From contig CAVTOD010000005.1 in NCBI GenBank assembly GCA_963736305.1, positions 744,001 through 808,000 of the forward strand: a stretch of DNA of 64,000 nucleotides, written 5' to 3'. This document shows positions 1 through 7,265 of the stretch, piece after piece; the stretch's first letter is position 1, and each line of letters opens with the position of its first letter. The position numbers and the translations under genes are program-made. The stretch is from DASUPK01 sp963736305 (GTDB lineage: Bacteria > Actinomycetota > Thermoleophilia > Solirubrobacterales > 70-9). The notes below the pieces were generated by a model, which ran no database searches, was not told the origin of the DNA, and saw nothing but the letters and a program-made list of their open reading frames with translations.

Positions 1-717
1 GCCGTCGCCGTCGAAGCCGTGCCCGGGCCGGAGCACGACGGGGTTCCCCTTTGGATAGGTGGGATCGAGCTTGGCGGCGCGCTCCTCGCCGAGCTCGCGG
101 ACCAGGTCGGCGCGCAGGAGCTCGCGCTCCCAGTTCGTCGAGAGCCCGAAGGAGAGGAGCTTGCCGCCCGCGAGCATGTCGGCGGGTCTCCAAGGCTCGA
201 AGTTGAGGCGCAGCAGCTGGAGCTCAGGGGGCGGTGCGGAGGCGGTGCGGGCGGCCTCGTTGATGCCGGCGCAGTACGCGTCGAGGAAAGGACGCAGGTC
301 ATCATCCAGTTCGGCTTCCTCCCGGAGCGCCATGCGACGCAATCCAAGTGTTCGCATCAAGCGGTCTACGGGAAGACCGGCGCGACCCGCGATCTCCGAC
401 ACCCGGCCCGAGCAGATCCGCCGCTGGATGTCGATCTGCCAAAGGCGGTCCTGGCCGTGACAGAAGCCCTGACCGAACCAGAGGTCGGCGGCCGACTGCG
501 CCCGCACCGTTGGCATCCCCCAGCGATCGCGCGAGATCTCGACGCTCCCCTCCAGCCCGCGGACGGCCTCGGTCCCGCTGGTGCGCGGCAGAGGCTGTCT
601 GAAGAGGCGCCACCAGAGGCCGGCGGCCGTGGCGCCGAAGAGCGCTGAGCCGATTCCAATTCCCTTCGCGCTTCCGCGCATCAGCCTGCCTGCGTCGATG
701 CCCATTCGGAGGTTCAT
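1..717 (-). CDS. Penicillin acylase family protein, 3' end beyond window
   Basis: The first 239 codons are visible and the frame stays open to the window edge. The N-terminus has a basic stretch and a glycine/alanine-rich hydrophobic segment (about residues 14-32), probably a signal or membrane anchor. It is followed by RDRWGMPTVRA and GQGFCHGQDRLWQ, which are hallmarks of the alpha chain of Ntn-type penicillin/acyl-homoserine-lactone acylases. The N-terminal Ser nucleophile of the beta chain would lie outside the window. ATG 717 was chosen; an in-frame ATG at 705 is also possible. It sits 23 bases after the MBL gene and is probably cotranscribed with it. Substrate unknown. A second, distant family member lies at 12197-14653. 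Confidence 0.9.
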   Translation of the reverse strand, partial: MNLRMGIDAGRLMRGSAKGIGIGSALFGATAAGLWWRLFRQPLPRTSGTEAVRGLEGSVEISRDRWGMPTVRAQSAADLWFGQGFCHGQDRLWQIDIQRRICSGRVSEIAGRAGLPVDRLMRTLGLRRMALREEAELDDDLRPFLDAYCAGINEAARTASAPPPELQLLRLNFEPWRPADMLAGGKLLSFGLSTNWERELLRADLVRELGEERAAKLDPTYPKGNPVVLRPGHGFDGDG

Positions 718-740
718 ACCAGGGGGCGGGCCCCCGGTGG

Positions 741-1451
741 TCAGTCGCGCAGATCGGTGGGGAGGCGGCCCTCGTCCTGGAGCTTCTCGAGATGAGCCTC
801 CATCGCGATCGCCGCCGGCCCGCGGAGCTCGCTCGGGACGTCGTCCCAGACCTCGGCCAGGAGGGCCCGTCGCGAGCGCTCGCCGCGATCCAGAGCCGCG
901 ACCAGCCTCCGCTCTCGCATCAGCCGGTGCTCCACGTACTCGGCGATCTTCGCCATCGGGTCGTGGACCTCGGGTCCATGGCCGGGGTAGAGGATCTCGA
1001 GATCGAGCTCCCGCAATCGCTCGAGCGAGCGCATGTAGTCGTGGAGCGAGCCGCCCATCTCGCGCGGCCCGACGATCGTCGAGCCCATGCCGAGGATCAG
1101 GTCTCCTGTGAAGCACGCTCTCCCGAGCAGGAAGCAGAAATGGTCGTCCGCGTGCCCGGGAGTGGCAATCGCGATCAGACCGGCGATCTCCTCGCCGTCC
1201 GAGACCGCCGCCGGCTCCACCCCGAGCGCCTCGACGCCGTCGCTGTGGTCCCCGTGACCATGGGTGAGCAGCACCGCGCCGATCCCGCCCCGTCCGTCGG
1301 CTGCCCCGCGGACGGCCTCGATGTGCCCCGGGTCATCGGGGCCGGGATCGATCACGACCGCGGGGTCGCGGCCGAGGACGTAGGTATTCGTGCCCTCCAG
1401 CGTCATTGGGCTGGGGTTGGGGGCGGTGAGTCGCTCGAGGTCGATCGGCAC
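741..1451 (-). CDS. MBL-fold metallohydrolase (LACTB2/glyoxalase-II-like)
   Basis: A 236-residue metallo-beta-lactamase fold protein. The metal motif is H64-x-H66-x-D68-H69 (THGHGDH). Later ligands are visible in TPGHADDH, FTGDLILG and YPGHGPE, and the C-terminus has the helical extension seen in LACTB2-type hydrolases. It probably hydrolyses a thioester or phosphoester; the substrate cannot be read from the sequence. The start is set at GTG 1451, before the conserved LERLTAPNPSPMTLEGTNTY stretch. An ATG at 1496 is in frame, but using it would place the start inside the ArsR operator of the divergent operon. It is followed by the acylase gene on the same strand. Confidence 0.88.
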   Translation of the reverse strand: MPIDLERLTAPNPSPMTLEGTNTYVLGRDPAVVIDPGPDDPGHIEAVRGAADGRGGIGAVLLTHGHGDHSDGVEALGVEPAAVSDGEEIAGLIAIATPGHADDHFCFLLGRACFTGDLILGMGSTIVGPREMGGSLHDYMRSLERLRELDLEILYPGHGPEVHDPMAKIAEYVEHRLMRERRLVAALDRGERSRRALLAEVWDDVPSELRGPAAIAMEAHLEKLQDEGRLPTDLRD

Positions 1452-1473
1452 GCGCGGGATTCTGACTGTTCGC

Positions 1474-1509
1474 TTGACATGTGACCAACCGGTCACCTAT
1501 GCTGCTGCC
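1474..1509 (+). promoter_or_regulatory. ArsR-type promoter with internal operator, leaderless start
   Basis: A perfect -35 TTGACA (1474-1479) is followed by TATGCT (1498-1503), which is exactly six bases before the ATG at 1510, so the mRNA should begin at the start codon. The spacer is 18 bases and contains the perfect 6-4-6 inverted repeat GTGACCAACCGGTCAC (1481-1496), the expected size for an ArsR-family operator. Binding there would block polymerase, so the operon is probably autorepressed. Confidence 0.8.
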
Positions 1510-1827
1510 ATGGACGAGGTGTTCAAGGCGCTCGCGGATCCCACGCGCCGGGCTCTGCTCGACCAGCTCTTTGCGCACGACGGACAGTCGCTGAGCGCAC
1601 TCGAGGAGCGGTTGCCGATGTCGCGCTTCGGCGTGATGAAGCACCTGAAGGTGCTCGCCGACGCGGATCTCGTGGTCACCCGCAGGCGCGGCCGCGAGAA
1701 GCTCCATTTCCTGAACCCCGTTCCGATCCGGCTCGTCTACGAGCGCTGGGTCAGCAAGTACGCGGAGCCCTGGGTCTCCGGACTCACGGGCCTGAAACGA
1801 GAACTCGAGGAGGAAGACGTTGCCTGA
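1510..1827 (+). CDS. ArsR-family winged-helix repressor
   Basis: A 105-residue winged-helix protein. It opens with VFKALADPTRRALLDQL, the classic ArsR/SmtB start, then a recognition region (LSALEERLPMSRFGVMKHLK) and a wing (RRRGREKLHFLNP). There is no metal-binding cysteine cluster, so it resembles the metal-independent ArsR proteins that pair with SRPBCC proteins. It is the first gene of a five-gene operon and its operator lies in its own promoter. The last codons overlap the next gene by eight bases. Confidence 0.9.
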   Translation: MDEVFKALADPTRRALLDQLFAHDGQSLSALEERLPMSRFGVMKHLKVLADADLVVTRRRGREKLHFLNPVPIRLVYERWVSKYAEPWVSGLTGLKRELEEEDVA

Positions 1828-2338
1828 GGAATTCGACGTGCCCCATCGCATTGCGCTCGTCCCGGAACCGGACGGATCCAGTGGGACGGCCGTGTTCGAG
1901 ATCTACATCAAGACGACGCCCGAGCGTCTCTGGGAGGCGATCACCGATCCCGAGATGCGGGCGAAGTACAGCTTCGGGGTGAGCACCACCTCCGACTGGA
2001 CCGCCGGCTCGGAGTACCGCTCCGGCGTCCCGGGCGTGATCGAGATCGCGGAGGGCGAGAACCTGGAGGTCGATCCCCCCAACCGGCTCGTGCAGAGCTT
2101 CACCGCGCTCTGGAGCGACGAGGTGAAGGCGACCGGGCCCTCGAGGGTCACCTGGGAGATCAGAAAGGTCGGCGACTCCTGCCAGCTCACCGTCATCCAC
2201 GACCAGCTCCCGATCGACGCCAGCGGCGAGCTCTATGGCGGCTGGCCGATGATCCTCTCCGGCCTGAAGACTCTCCTCGAGACGGGCGAGCACCTGACGA
2301 CGCCGGGCTCGCTGCGCTACGCCCACGCGTCCCAATGA
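1820..2338 (+). CDS. SRPBCC/AHSA1 domain protein
   Basis: A 172-residue START-like (SRPBCC, Aha1-type) protein. Visible family features are the early strand AVFEIYIKTTPERLWEAIT, the TSDWTAGSEYRS turn and a C-terminal helix (GGWPMILSGLKTLLETGE). Such proteins bind hydrophobic small molecules; the ligand is unknown. The start is TTG 1820, fixed by a strong AGGAGG just upstream that lies inside the ArsR gene. Translational coupling with ArsR is typical: the pair often acts as repressor plus ligand-handling protein. Confidence 0.88.
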   Translation: MPEEFDVPHRIALVPEPDGSSGTAVFEIYIKTTPERLWEAITDPEMRAKYSFGVSTTSDWTAGSEYRSGVPGVIEIAEGENLEVDPPNRLVQSFTALWSDEVKATGPSRVTWEIRKVGDSCQLTVIHDQLPIDASGELYGGWPMILSGLKTLLETGEHLTTPGSLRYAHASQ

Positions 2339-2937
2339 GGAAGGTCACCGCAATCGAGAGCATCACGCTCGACGGGGTGATGCAGGCGCTCGGGCGCCCC
2401 GACGAGGACACGCGCGGCGGCTTCGAGCACGGCGGCTGGGCGATTCCCTACCCCGATGAGGTGATGGGCCGGGCGATGGGTGAGCGGATGGCCGCGGCCG
2501 AGGGCGGCGCGCTGGTCCTCGGCCGCCGGACCTACGAGGACCTCTTCGAGATCTGGCCCGAGCGGAAGGACAACCCCTACACCGAGGTTCTCAATAGGGC
2601 AGAGAAGCACGTCGCCTCGACGACCTTGAAGGAGCCGCCGCCCTGGCAGAACTCGCGGCTGCTCGAAGGCGACGCCGTCGAGGCGGTCGCCAAGCTCAAG
2701 CAGGAGCCGGGCAAGGACGTCGGGATCATCGGCAGCGGGGAGCTGGTCCGCTCTCTGATCCCCCGCGACCTGATCGACGAGTACCTGCTCCTGATCCATC
2801 CGCTCGTTCTGGGCTCTGGACAGCGCCTGTTCCCCGATGGAGCGGTCGCTCGGCTCGAGCTCGTCGACTCGGTGACGACCACGACCGGCGTGGTGATCGG
2901 GACCTACCGGCGGGCGGCTGCGGTCTCGGATGCCTGA
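2335..2937 (+). CDS. Dihydrofolate reductase family protein (RibD C-terminal-like)
   Basis: A 200-residue protein of the DHFR/RibD-C superfamily. Diagnostic stretches are ITLDGVMQ at the N-terminus, GGALVLGRRTYEDL, VGIIGSGELVRSL and the C-terminal DEYLLLIHPLVLGSGQRLF. It is an NADPH-dependent reductase of unknown substrate, not the housekeeping FolA. The ATG overlaps the previous stop codon (ATGA), so translation is coupled within the operon. Confidence 0.9.
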   Translation: MRKVTAIESITLDGVMQALGRPDEDTRGGFEHGGWAIPYPDEVMGRAMGERMAAAEGGALVLGRRTYEDLFEIWPERKDNPYTEVLNRAEKHVASTTLKEPPPWQNSRLLEGDAVEAVAKLKQEPGKDVGIIGSGELVRSLIPRDLIDEYLLLIHPLVLGSGQRLFPDGAVARLELVDSVTTTTGVVIGTYRRAAAVSDA

Positions 2938-3775
2938 GCCGAGGGTGCTGATGGCCGGGATCGCCTTTGGCGAGTCGCCGCGTTGGCACCACGGGCGCCT
3001 CTGGTTCTCGGACTGGATTGCGCAGGAGGTGATCACCGTCGATCTGGACGGCAACGGCGAGGTCGTCGCCCGCGTAGACGCGCTCCCGTTCTCCATCGAC
3101 TGGCTTTCCGACGGGCGCATGCTGGTGACGGCAGGGCAGAAGGTGCTTCGCCTGGAGTCGGACGGTTCGCTGGTCACCCACGCCGACCTCAGCGAGCTCA
3201 CGGAGCACGGCTGGAACGAGATCGTCGTTGACGCGCGCGACAACGCGTACGTCAACGGTGCCGGCTTCGACATGATGGCCGGCGCCGAGTTCGCGCCCGG
3301 CATTGTCGCTGTGCTCACCCCCGACGGTTCCGCGCGACAGGTCGCCGAGGGGGTCGCCTTTCCCAATGGGATGGCGGTCACGCCGGACGGCTCGACCCTG
3401 ATCGTCGCCGACTCCTACGGGAAGGAGCTCATCGGCTTCGACATCGGCGCCGACGGTGGCCTGTCGAATCGCCGGGTCTGGGCCGGCCTCGGCGATGGCA
3501 TCCCCGATGGCATCTGCATCGACGCGGACGCGGCCGTCTGGTACGCGGACGTCCCCAACCGGCGCTGCGTGCGCGTCGCCGAGGGCGGCGAGGTCCTGAA
3601 GACGACCGAGCACGACCGCGGCTGCTTCGCGTGCATGCTGGGGGGCCCGGACGGCCGCACTCTCTTCGTGATGGCGCAGGAGTGGAACGGCCGCCCCGAG
3701 GGGATGGGCACCGGACCGCGCACGGGCCACGTGCTGGCCGTCGAGGCGCCGGCTCCGCACGCCGGGTTTCCGTAG
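2930..3775 (+). CDS. SMP-30/gluconolactonase/LRE family protein
   Basis: A 281-residue six-bladed beta-propeller of the SMP-30 family. Repeats such as GESPRWHHGRLWFSDW, NGMAVTPDGSTLIVADS and PDGICIDADAAVWYADVPN carry the acidic and asparagine metal ligands (E near residue 15, N near 145, D near 193). The family hydrolyses lactones or esters with a divalent metal. It overlaps the DHFR-like gene by eight bases and is the fourth gene of the ArsR operon. Confidence 0.92.
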   Translation: MPEPRVLMAGIAFGESPRWHHGRLWFSDWIAQEVITVDLDGNGEVVARVDALPFSIDWLSDGRMLVTAGQKVLRLESDGSLVTHADLSELTEHGWNEIVVDARDNAYVNGAGFDMMAGAEFAPGIVAVLTPDGSARQVAEGVAFPNGMAVTPDGSTLIVADSYGKELIGFDIGADGGLSNRRVWAGLGDGIPDGICIDADAAVWYADVPNRRCVRVAEGGEVLKTTEHDRGCFACMLGGPDGRTLFVMAQEWNGRPEGMGTGPRTGHVLAVEAPAPHAGFP

Positions 3776-3795
3776 GGATGTGGGATGGTCCCGGC

Positions 3796-4233
3796 ATGAA
3801 CACACAAACGCAGCTCCTCAACGGCGTCGACTTCATCGCGTTCCCGACCAAGGACTGGGAGGCCGCCAGGAAGTTCTACGGCGAGACCCTCGGGCTGCCA
3901 TTCGGGAAGCAGTGGGGAGAGATGCCGGCCGGTGAGTTCGAGACCGGGACGGTCACGATCGCCCTGATGCAGGTCGACGCCTTCAACATCGAGTTCAACC
4001 CGAACAGCCTTCCGTTCGAGTTCCACGTCGACGACTTCGACGCCGCCAAGGCGGAGCTGGAGTCACGCGGCGTTCAGTTCGTCACGGACGTGATCGACAG
4101 CGGGGTCTGCAAGCAGGCGATCTTCCAGGACCCGGACGGCAACGCGCTGGCGATCCACCATCGCTACGCGCAGGGCGAGGCTCCGAAGGAGAGCATGGAC
4201 GCCGCGGTGGAGGCGGGTGGCGGAGCTGCCTAA
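3796..4233 (+). CDS. VOC (glyoxalase/dioxygenase) family protein
   Basis: A 145-residue vicinal-oxygen-chelate protein with two beta-alpha-beta-beta-beta modules. It begins NGVDFIAFPTKDWEAARKFY, has FEFHVDDFDAAKAELESRG in the middle and ends with the usual FQDPDGNALAIHHRY. Its reaction is unknown; relatives include glyoxalase I and bleomycin-resistance proteins. Last gene of the ArsR operon, 20 bases after the SMP-30 gene. Its stop region overlaps the convergent WYL gene by four bases. Confidence 0.88.
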   Translation: MNTQTQLLNGVDFIAFPTKDWEAARKFYGETLGLPFGKQWGEMPAGEFETGTVTIALMQVDAFNIEFNPNSLPFEFHVDDFDAAKAELESRGVQFVTDVIDSGVCKQAIFQDPDGNALAIHHRYAQGEAPKESMDAAVEAGGGAA

Positions 4234-6314
4234 GCCGCTTTAACCGGGGTCGCGCCGGCGTCGACCCGCAGCTCGTCCGCGATCGCTTCCCGCGCGCTAT
4301 CCGGCTCGAGGACGACGAACTCGCCGGCGCCCTTGAGGATCTCGCGGAGCAGCCAGTCGGTGCTGCCGTAGGGAACCTCGATCACGACCGCGTTGTCGGC
4401 GAGCTCCTCGATCACCGTGTGCTCCTCGCGCGCCCAGCGGGCCCGCTCCGGTGAGACCCAGACGCGGGCGACGTCGGCGGCAGGGACATGCTCGCCGGAG
4501 AGCCAGCCACCCTCGAGCGCCGCGATGTCCTCGACCTCCGGGCGCGGCTCGAACCTCTCCCTGGTGACCTCGGCCTCCTTGATCCGGTCGAGCCGGAAGT
4601 GGCGGACGTCCTCGCGGCGGCGGTCGTAGGAGGCGACGTACCAGCCCTCCGGGCCATTGGCGAGCCGGTATGGCTCGATCTCGCGCTTGGTGAACTCGTC
4701 CTCGTTCTCCTTGTAGTAGTGGATGGAGAGGACCCGTTGCCCCTCGATCGCCTTGTTCACCATGCGAGCGACGTCGGAGTCGTCGCCGCCGGTCGCGGCG
4801 ATCTCGAGCCCCTCCTCCGAAGGATCGTGGCCGAGCGCGGCGACGATCTTCTTCCGGGCGCTGGCGAGGCCGCTCTGGGGGAGATGGTCGCCGAACAGGT
4901 CGATCGCGGCGACGAGCGCCTTCGCCTCCAGCGGCAGCAGCCGCGCCGGCTTCGCGAAGTTGTCGCCGTAGGGCTCGGCGTCGACCTCGATCTCGTCGCC
5001 CTGCAGCTCCGCGTATAGGACGTAGGTCCCGCCGCCGAAGTTGACGACGTTCAGGAGGTCGATGTCGTCGCGCAGCTCCTCCTCGGTGACGTGCAGCCGC
5101 TCCTTCACGTGGTCGACCGCGAGACGGGCCTCGCCCTTGGCGGACTCGATCAGCATCCCCGCCAGCGTCACCAGGCGAGCGAAGCGCTCGGGGCGGATCG
5201 ATGAGTCCGAGCGGCCGTTGGAGCGGGAGGAGCGGGGGGCCGGCGGCACTGTCCGCACGGTGGGAGCGGGATCGAAGTCGCCGCTGTGGCGCTCGGAGAG
5301 CTGCTCGAGGCGCCCCGCGACCTCATCCGCCAGCTCGGGCGGATCGAGCACGGTCGCGTTCTGGCGCCAGTGCAGCACCCAGGCGACCATCTGGCGGCTC
5401 GACGCGTACTCGGTCTCGAAGATCCGGCCCTTCCCCGGGGAACCGTCGCCCCGGCCGGGGTTGCGGAATTCGCCGTAGGCGCCGAAGTCGCGCTCGACCA
5501 GCCAGGCGATCCGTTCCTTGATGAAGATCTTGGCCGTGCCCTGGATCTCGCCGAGCTGCCATTCGGCCTTGCGCGCGTAGTCGCGTCGCACGAAGCCCTC
5601 AGGCGGACCGAAGTCGTGCTCGGCCTTCGAGGCGTACGAGACCTTGCCCCGGATCCGCGAGAGGCGAAAGACGCGAATGGCGTTCCGCTCGTGGGAGCGG
5701 CCGATCAAATAGAACTGCCCGCCGCGGTAGACCAGGTGGTAGGGGTCGACCTTCCGCTTTTCCTCCGAGTCCCGCTCGATCGTGTAGTAGGTGAACTCGA
5801 TCGTCTTGCGGCGTGAGATCGCCGTCTCGATCTTCGAGAGGCGCTGCGAGACCTCGGCGCCATCGGCCTTGGCGGTCATCCGGACCTCGACCGAGGACTG
5901 CTCGGGAGCGGTCAGCGGGCTGGGGCGCCCCCAGGAGACCTGCTGCAGGGCGAGCCGCAGGGGCTCGGCATAGGCGAACTCGCCGTCGAGCAGCTGGAGG
6001 GCGGTCTGGAGGGCGGCGAGCTCGTCGTCGCCGAACTTGATCTCGGGCAGGTAGTAGTTCTCGGGCGGCAGCGAGTAGAGCTCGGACTCGTAGCCCTGCA
6101 GGCTCTCGCCGGGCTTCTCGACCTGCAGCGTGATGCCGAGGCTCTCGAGCTCCGCGCGATCGGCGTAGAAGCGGCGCGCGAACGCGTCGTCGTTCATGTC
6201 GCTGTACCCCTCCACCTCGCGCTTGATCTCGAGCGCCGAGGTCGGCCTGCCTTGGGCCATCAGGTAGGAGATCAGCGAGAGCTGGCGGATCAGCTTCTCG
6301 GTGTCCTTGGCCAT
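4230..6314 (-). CDS. pafBC: Fused PafB-PafC WYL-domain transcriptional regulator
   Basis: A 694-residue protein made of two complete HTH-WYL units in tandem. The first half has an HTH at the N-terminus and a WYL domain around residues 165-250 (IEFTYYTIERDSEEKRKVDPYHL split over the core). A serine/arginine-rich linker lies near 360-375. The second half has another HTH and WYL domain (about 535-610, SIHYYKENEDEFTKREIEPY). In actinobacteria the separate PafB and PafC proteins form a heterodimer that activates DNA-damage genes independently of LexA, and natural fusions are known. ATG 6314 gives the expected MAKDTEKLIRQLSL start. The upstream region contains two palindromes (see separate entry). 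Confidence 0.9.
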   Translation of the reverse strand: MAKDTEKLIRQLSLISYLMAQGRPTSALEIKREVEGYSDMNDDAFARRFYADRAELESLGITLQVEKPGESLQGYESELYSLPPENYYLPEIKFGDDELAALQTALQLLDGEFAYAEPLRLALQQVSWGRPSPLTAPEQSSVEVRMTAKADGAEVSQRLSKIETAISRRKTIEFTYYTIERDSEEKRKVDPYHLVYRGGQFYLIGRSHERNAIRVFRLSRIRGKVSYASKAEHDFGPPEGFVRRDYARKAEWQLGEIQGTAKIFIKERIAWLVERDFGAYGEFRNPGRGDGSPGKGRIFETEYASSRQMVAWVLHWRQNATVLDPPELADEVAGRLEQLSERHSGDFDPAPTVRTVPPAPRSSRSNGRSDSSIRPERFARLVTLAGMLIESAKGEARLAVDHVKERLHVTEEELRDDIDLLNVVNFGGGTYVLYAELQGDEIEVDAEPYGDNFAKPARLLPLEAKALVAAIDLFGDHLPQSGLASARKKIVAALGHDPSEEGLEIAATGGDDSDVARMVNKAIEGQRVLSIHYYKENEDEFTKREIEPYRLANGPEGWYVASYDRRREDVRHFRLDRIKEAEVTRERFEPRPEVEDIAALEGGWLSGEHVPAADVARVWVSPERARWAREEHTVIEELADNAVVIEVPYGSTDWLLREILKGAGEFVVLEPDSAREAIADELRVDAGATPVKAA

Positions 6315-6349
6315 CGCGAAGCAGCATAGACGCGGTCCTGTGCCCTCCA

Positions 6350-6394
6350 ATCCGCAGCAATTGCGGATCAGAAATCGATTTGCGCAATTTGCGC
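6350..6394. promoter_or_regulatory. Tandem palindromes upstream of pafBC
   Basis: The 87-base gap before pafBC holds a perfect inverted repeat ATCCGCA-GCAAT-TGCGGAT (6350-6368), a perfect AAATCGATTT palindrome (6372-6381) and GCGCAA-T-TTGCGC (6382-6394). These look like protein-binding sites. The third contains the reverse complement of GCAAATTGC, also found at 28092, 51553 and 51584. The regulator is unknown; autoregulation by PafBC is one possibility. Confidence 0.5.
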
Positions 6395-6401
6395 CGGCGT
6401 A

Positions 6402-6983
6402 TCAGGCGGCGAAGCTCGAGATGGCCCGCTCGATGACGGGCGAGAAATGGCTCCAGAGCGTGGGGGGAGCCGCTCCGACGATCACCGTGGTCGCATCAGG
6501 CGCGCTCACGATGCACGCGACCTCGACGTAGCGGTGCTCGGACTCGGTCACATAGCGGTCCTTGACGCACGAGCCCCGGCCGTCTCGGAAGCGAAGACCG
6601 GTGGCCGAGGCCAGCGGAACGAGGTCGCTGTCGCCCTCCTCCCGGTTGTGGGCCGGCCTGAAGCTCGCCCAGTTGCCGAGGGTCTCCTCGCCCTGCTGTG
6701 GAGTGACGTTCAGGTAGCCACGGATCTCGCCACCCGCCGTGCGGGAGGCGGTCACCGTGCCCGGGTCGGTCCTGGTCAGGTGCCAGCCGGGCGGGTAGGC
6801 GAGCGTCGCCCGCTGGGAAGGCAGCGGGCTGGTCTTCCAGACGGACGGGGCGGGACCGGGATGCAGCCAGCTGAACGCTGCCGGGTCGGCCGGCGCAGCG
6901 GGCCCGGATTCCTCCGAAGAGCCCCCGCACGCGCCGAGCGCCGCCGCGCCCGTCAGCGCGAGCGCGGCGGCAAGGGACCGCAT
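6402..6983 (-). CDS. Putative lipoprotein
   Basis: A 193-residue protein with a type II signal peptide: MRSLAAALALTGAAALGACGG, with Cys as the lipidated residue, then a short acidic/Pro/Ala linker. The rest (SWLHPGPAPSVWKTSPLP through SHFSPVIERAISSFAA) has no domain I recognise. It is compact and alpha/beta, with two cysteines (SCVKDRYV and EVACIVSAP) that could form a disulfide. It lies 13 bases after the octahistidine peptide gene on the same strand and is likely coexpressed. Function unknown; cell-surface location inferred. Confidence 0.72.
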   Translation of the reverse strand: MRSLAAALALTGAAALGACGGSSEESGPAAPADPAAFSWLHPGPAPSVWKTSPLPSQRATLAYPPGWHLTRTDPGTVTASRTAGGEIRGYLNVTPQQGEETLGNWASFRPAHNREEGDSDLVPLASATGLRFRDGRGSCVKDRYVTESEHRYVEVACIVSAPDATTVIVGAAPPTLWSHFSPVIERAISSFAA

Positions 6984-6996
6984 GCGAGACCGGCGA

Positions 6997-7185
6997 CTAG
7001 ATGTTGCCGTCGCCGTCGCTGGGTCCGCCGTTGTTGTCGGCGTCGTGATCCCCGCCGTTGTGCTGGGGGATCCCGTGATGGTGGTGATGGTGATGGTGTC
7101 CGGCGAACGCCATTCCGGCGCCGCCGATGGCCAGGGCCAGCGCCGCGATCCCGGCAACGATCCACCTAGCTGTTCTGGAGAGCAT
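6997..7185 (-). CDS. Small secreted peptide with octahistidine run
   Basis: A 62-residue peptide. Residues 1-29 are a Sec-type signal or membrane anchor (MLSRTARWIVAGIAALALAI followed by GGAGMAFAG). Eight consecutive histidines follow (H30-H37), and then a short tail rich in His, Asp, Asn and Gly. A good ribosome site (AGAAGGGA) precedes ATG 7185. The composition suggests export and transition-metal binding (zinc, nickel or copper), but this is inference. It is directly upstream of the lipoprotein gene. I know of no named family for it. Confidence 0.72.
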   Translation of the reverse strand: MLSRTARWIVAGIAALALAIGGAGMAFAGHHHHHHHHGIPQHNGGDHDADNNGGPSDGDGNI

Positions 7186-7265
7186 CGAGTCATCCCTTCT
7201 CGGTCGAATGCCTCCGTACTACGGCCACGACCCGCGGGGAGATGGATGACTTACGAAGGTTTTAG

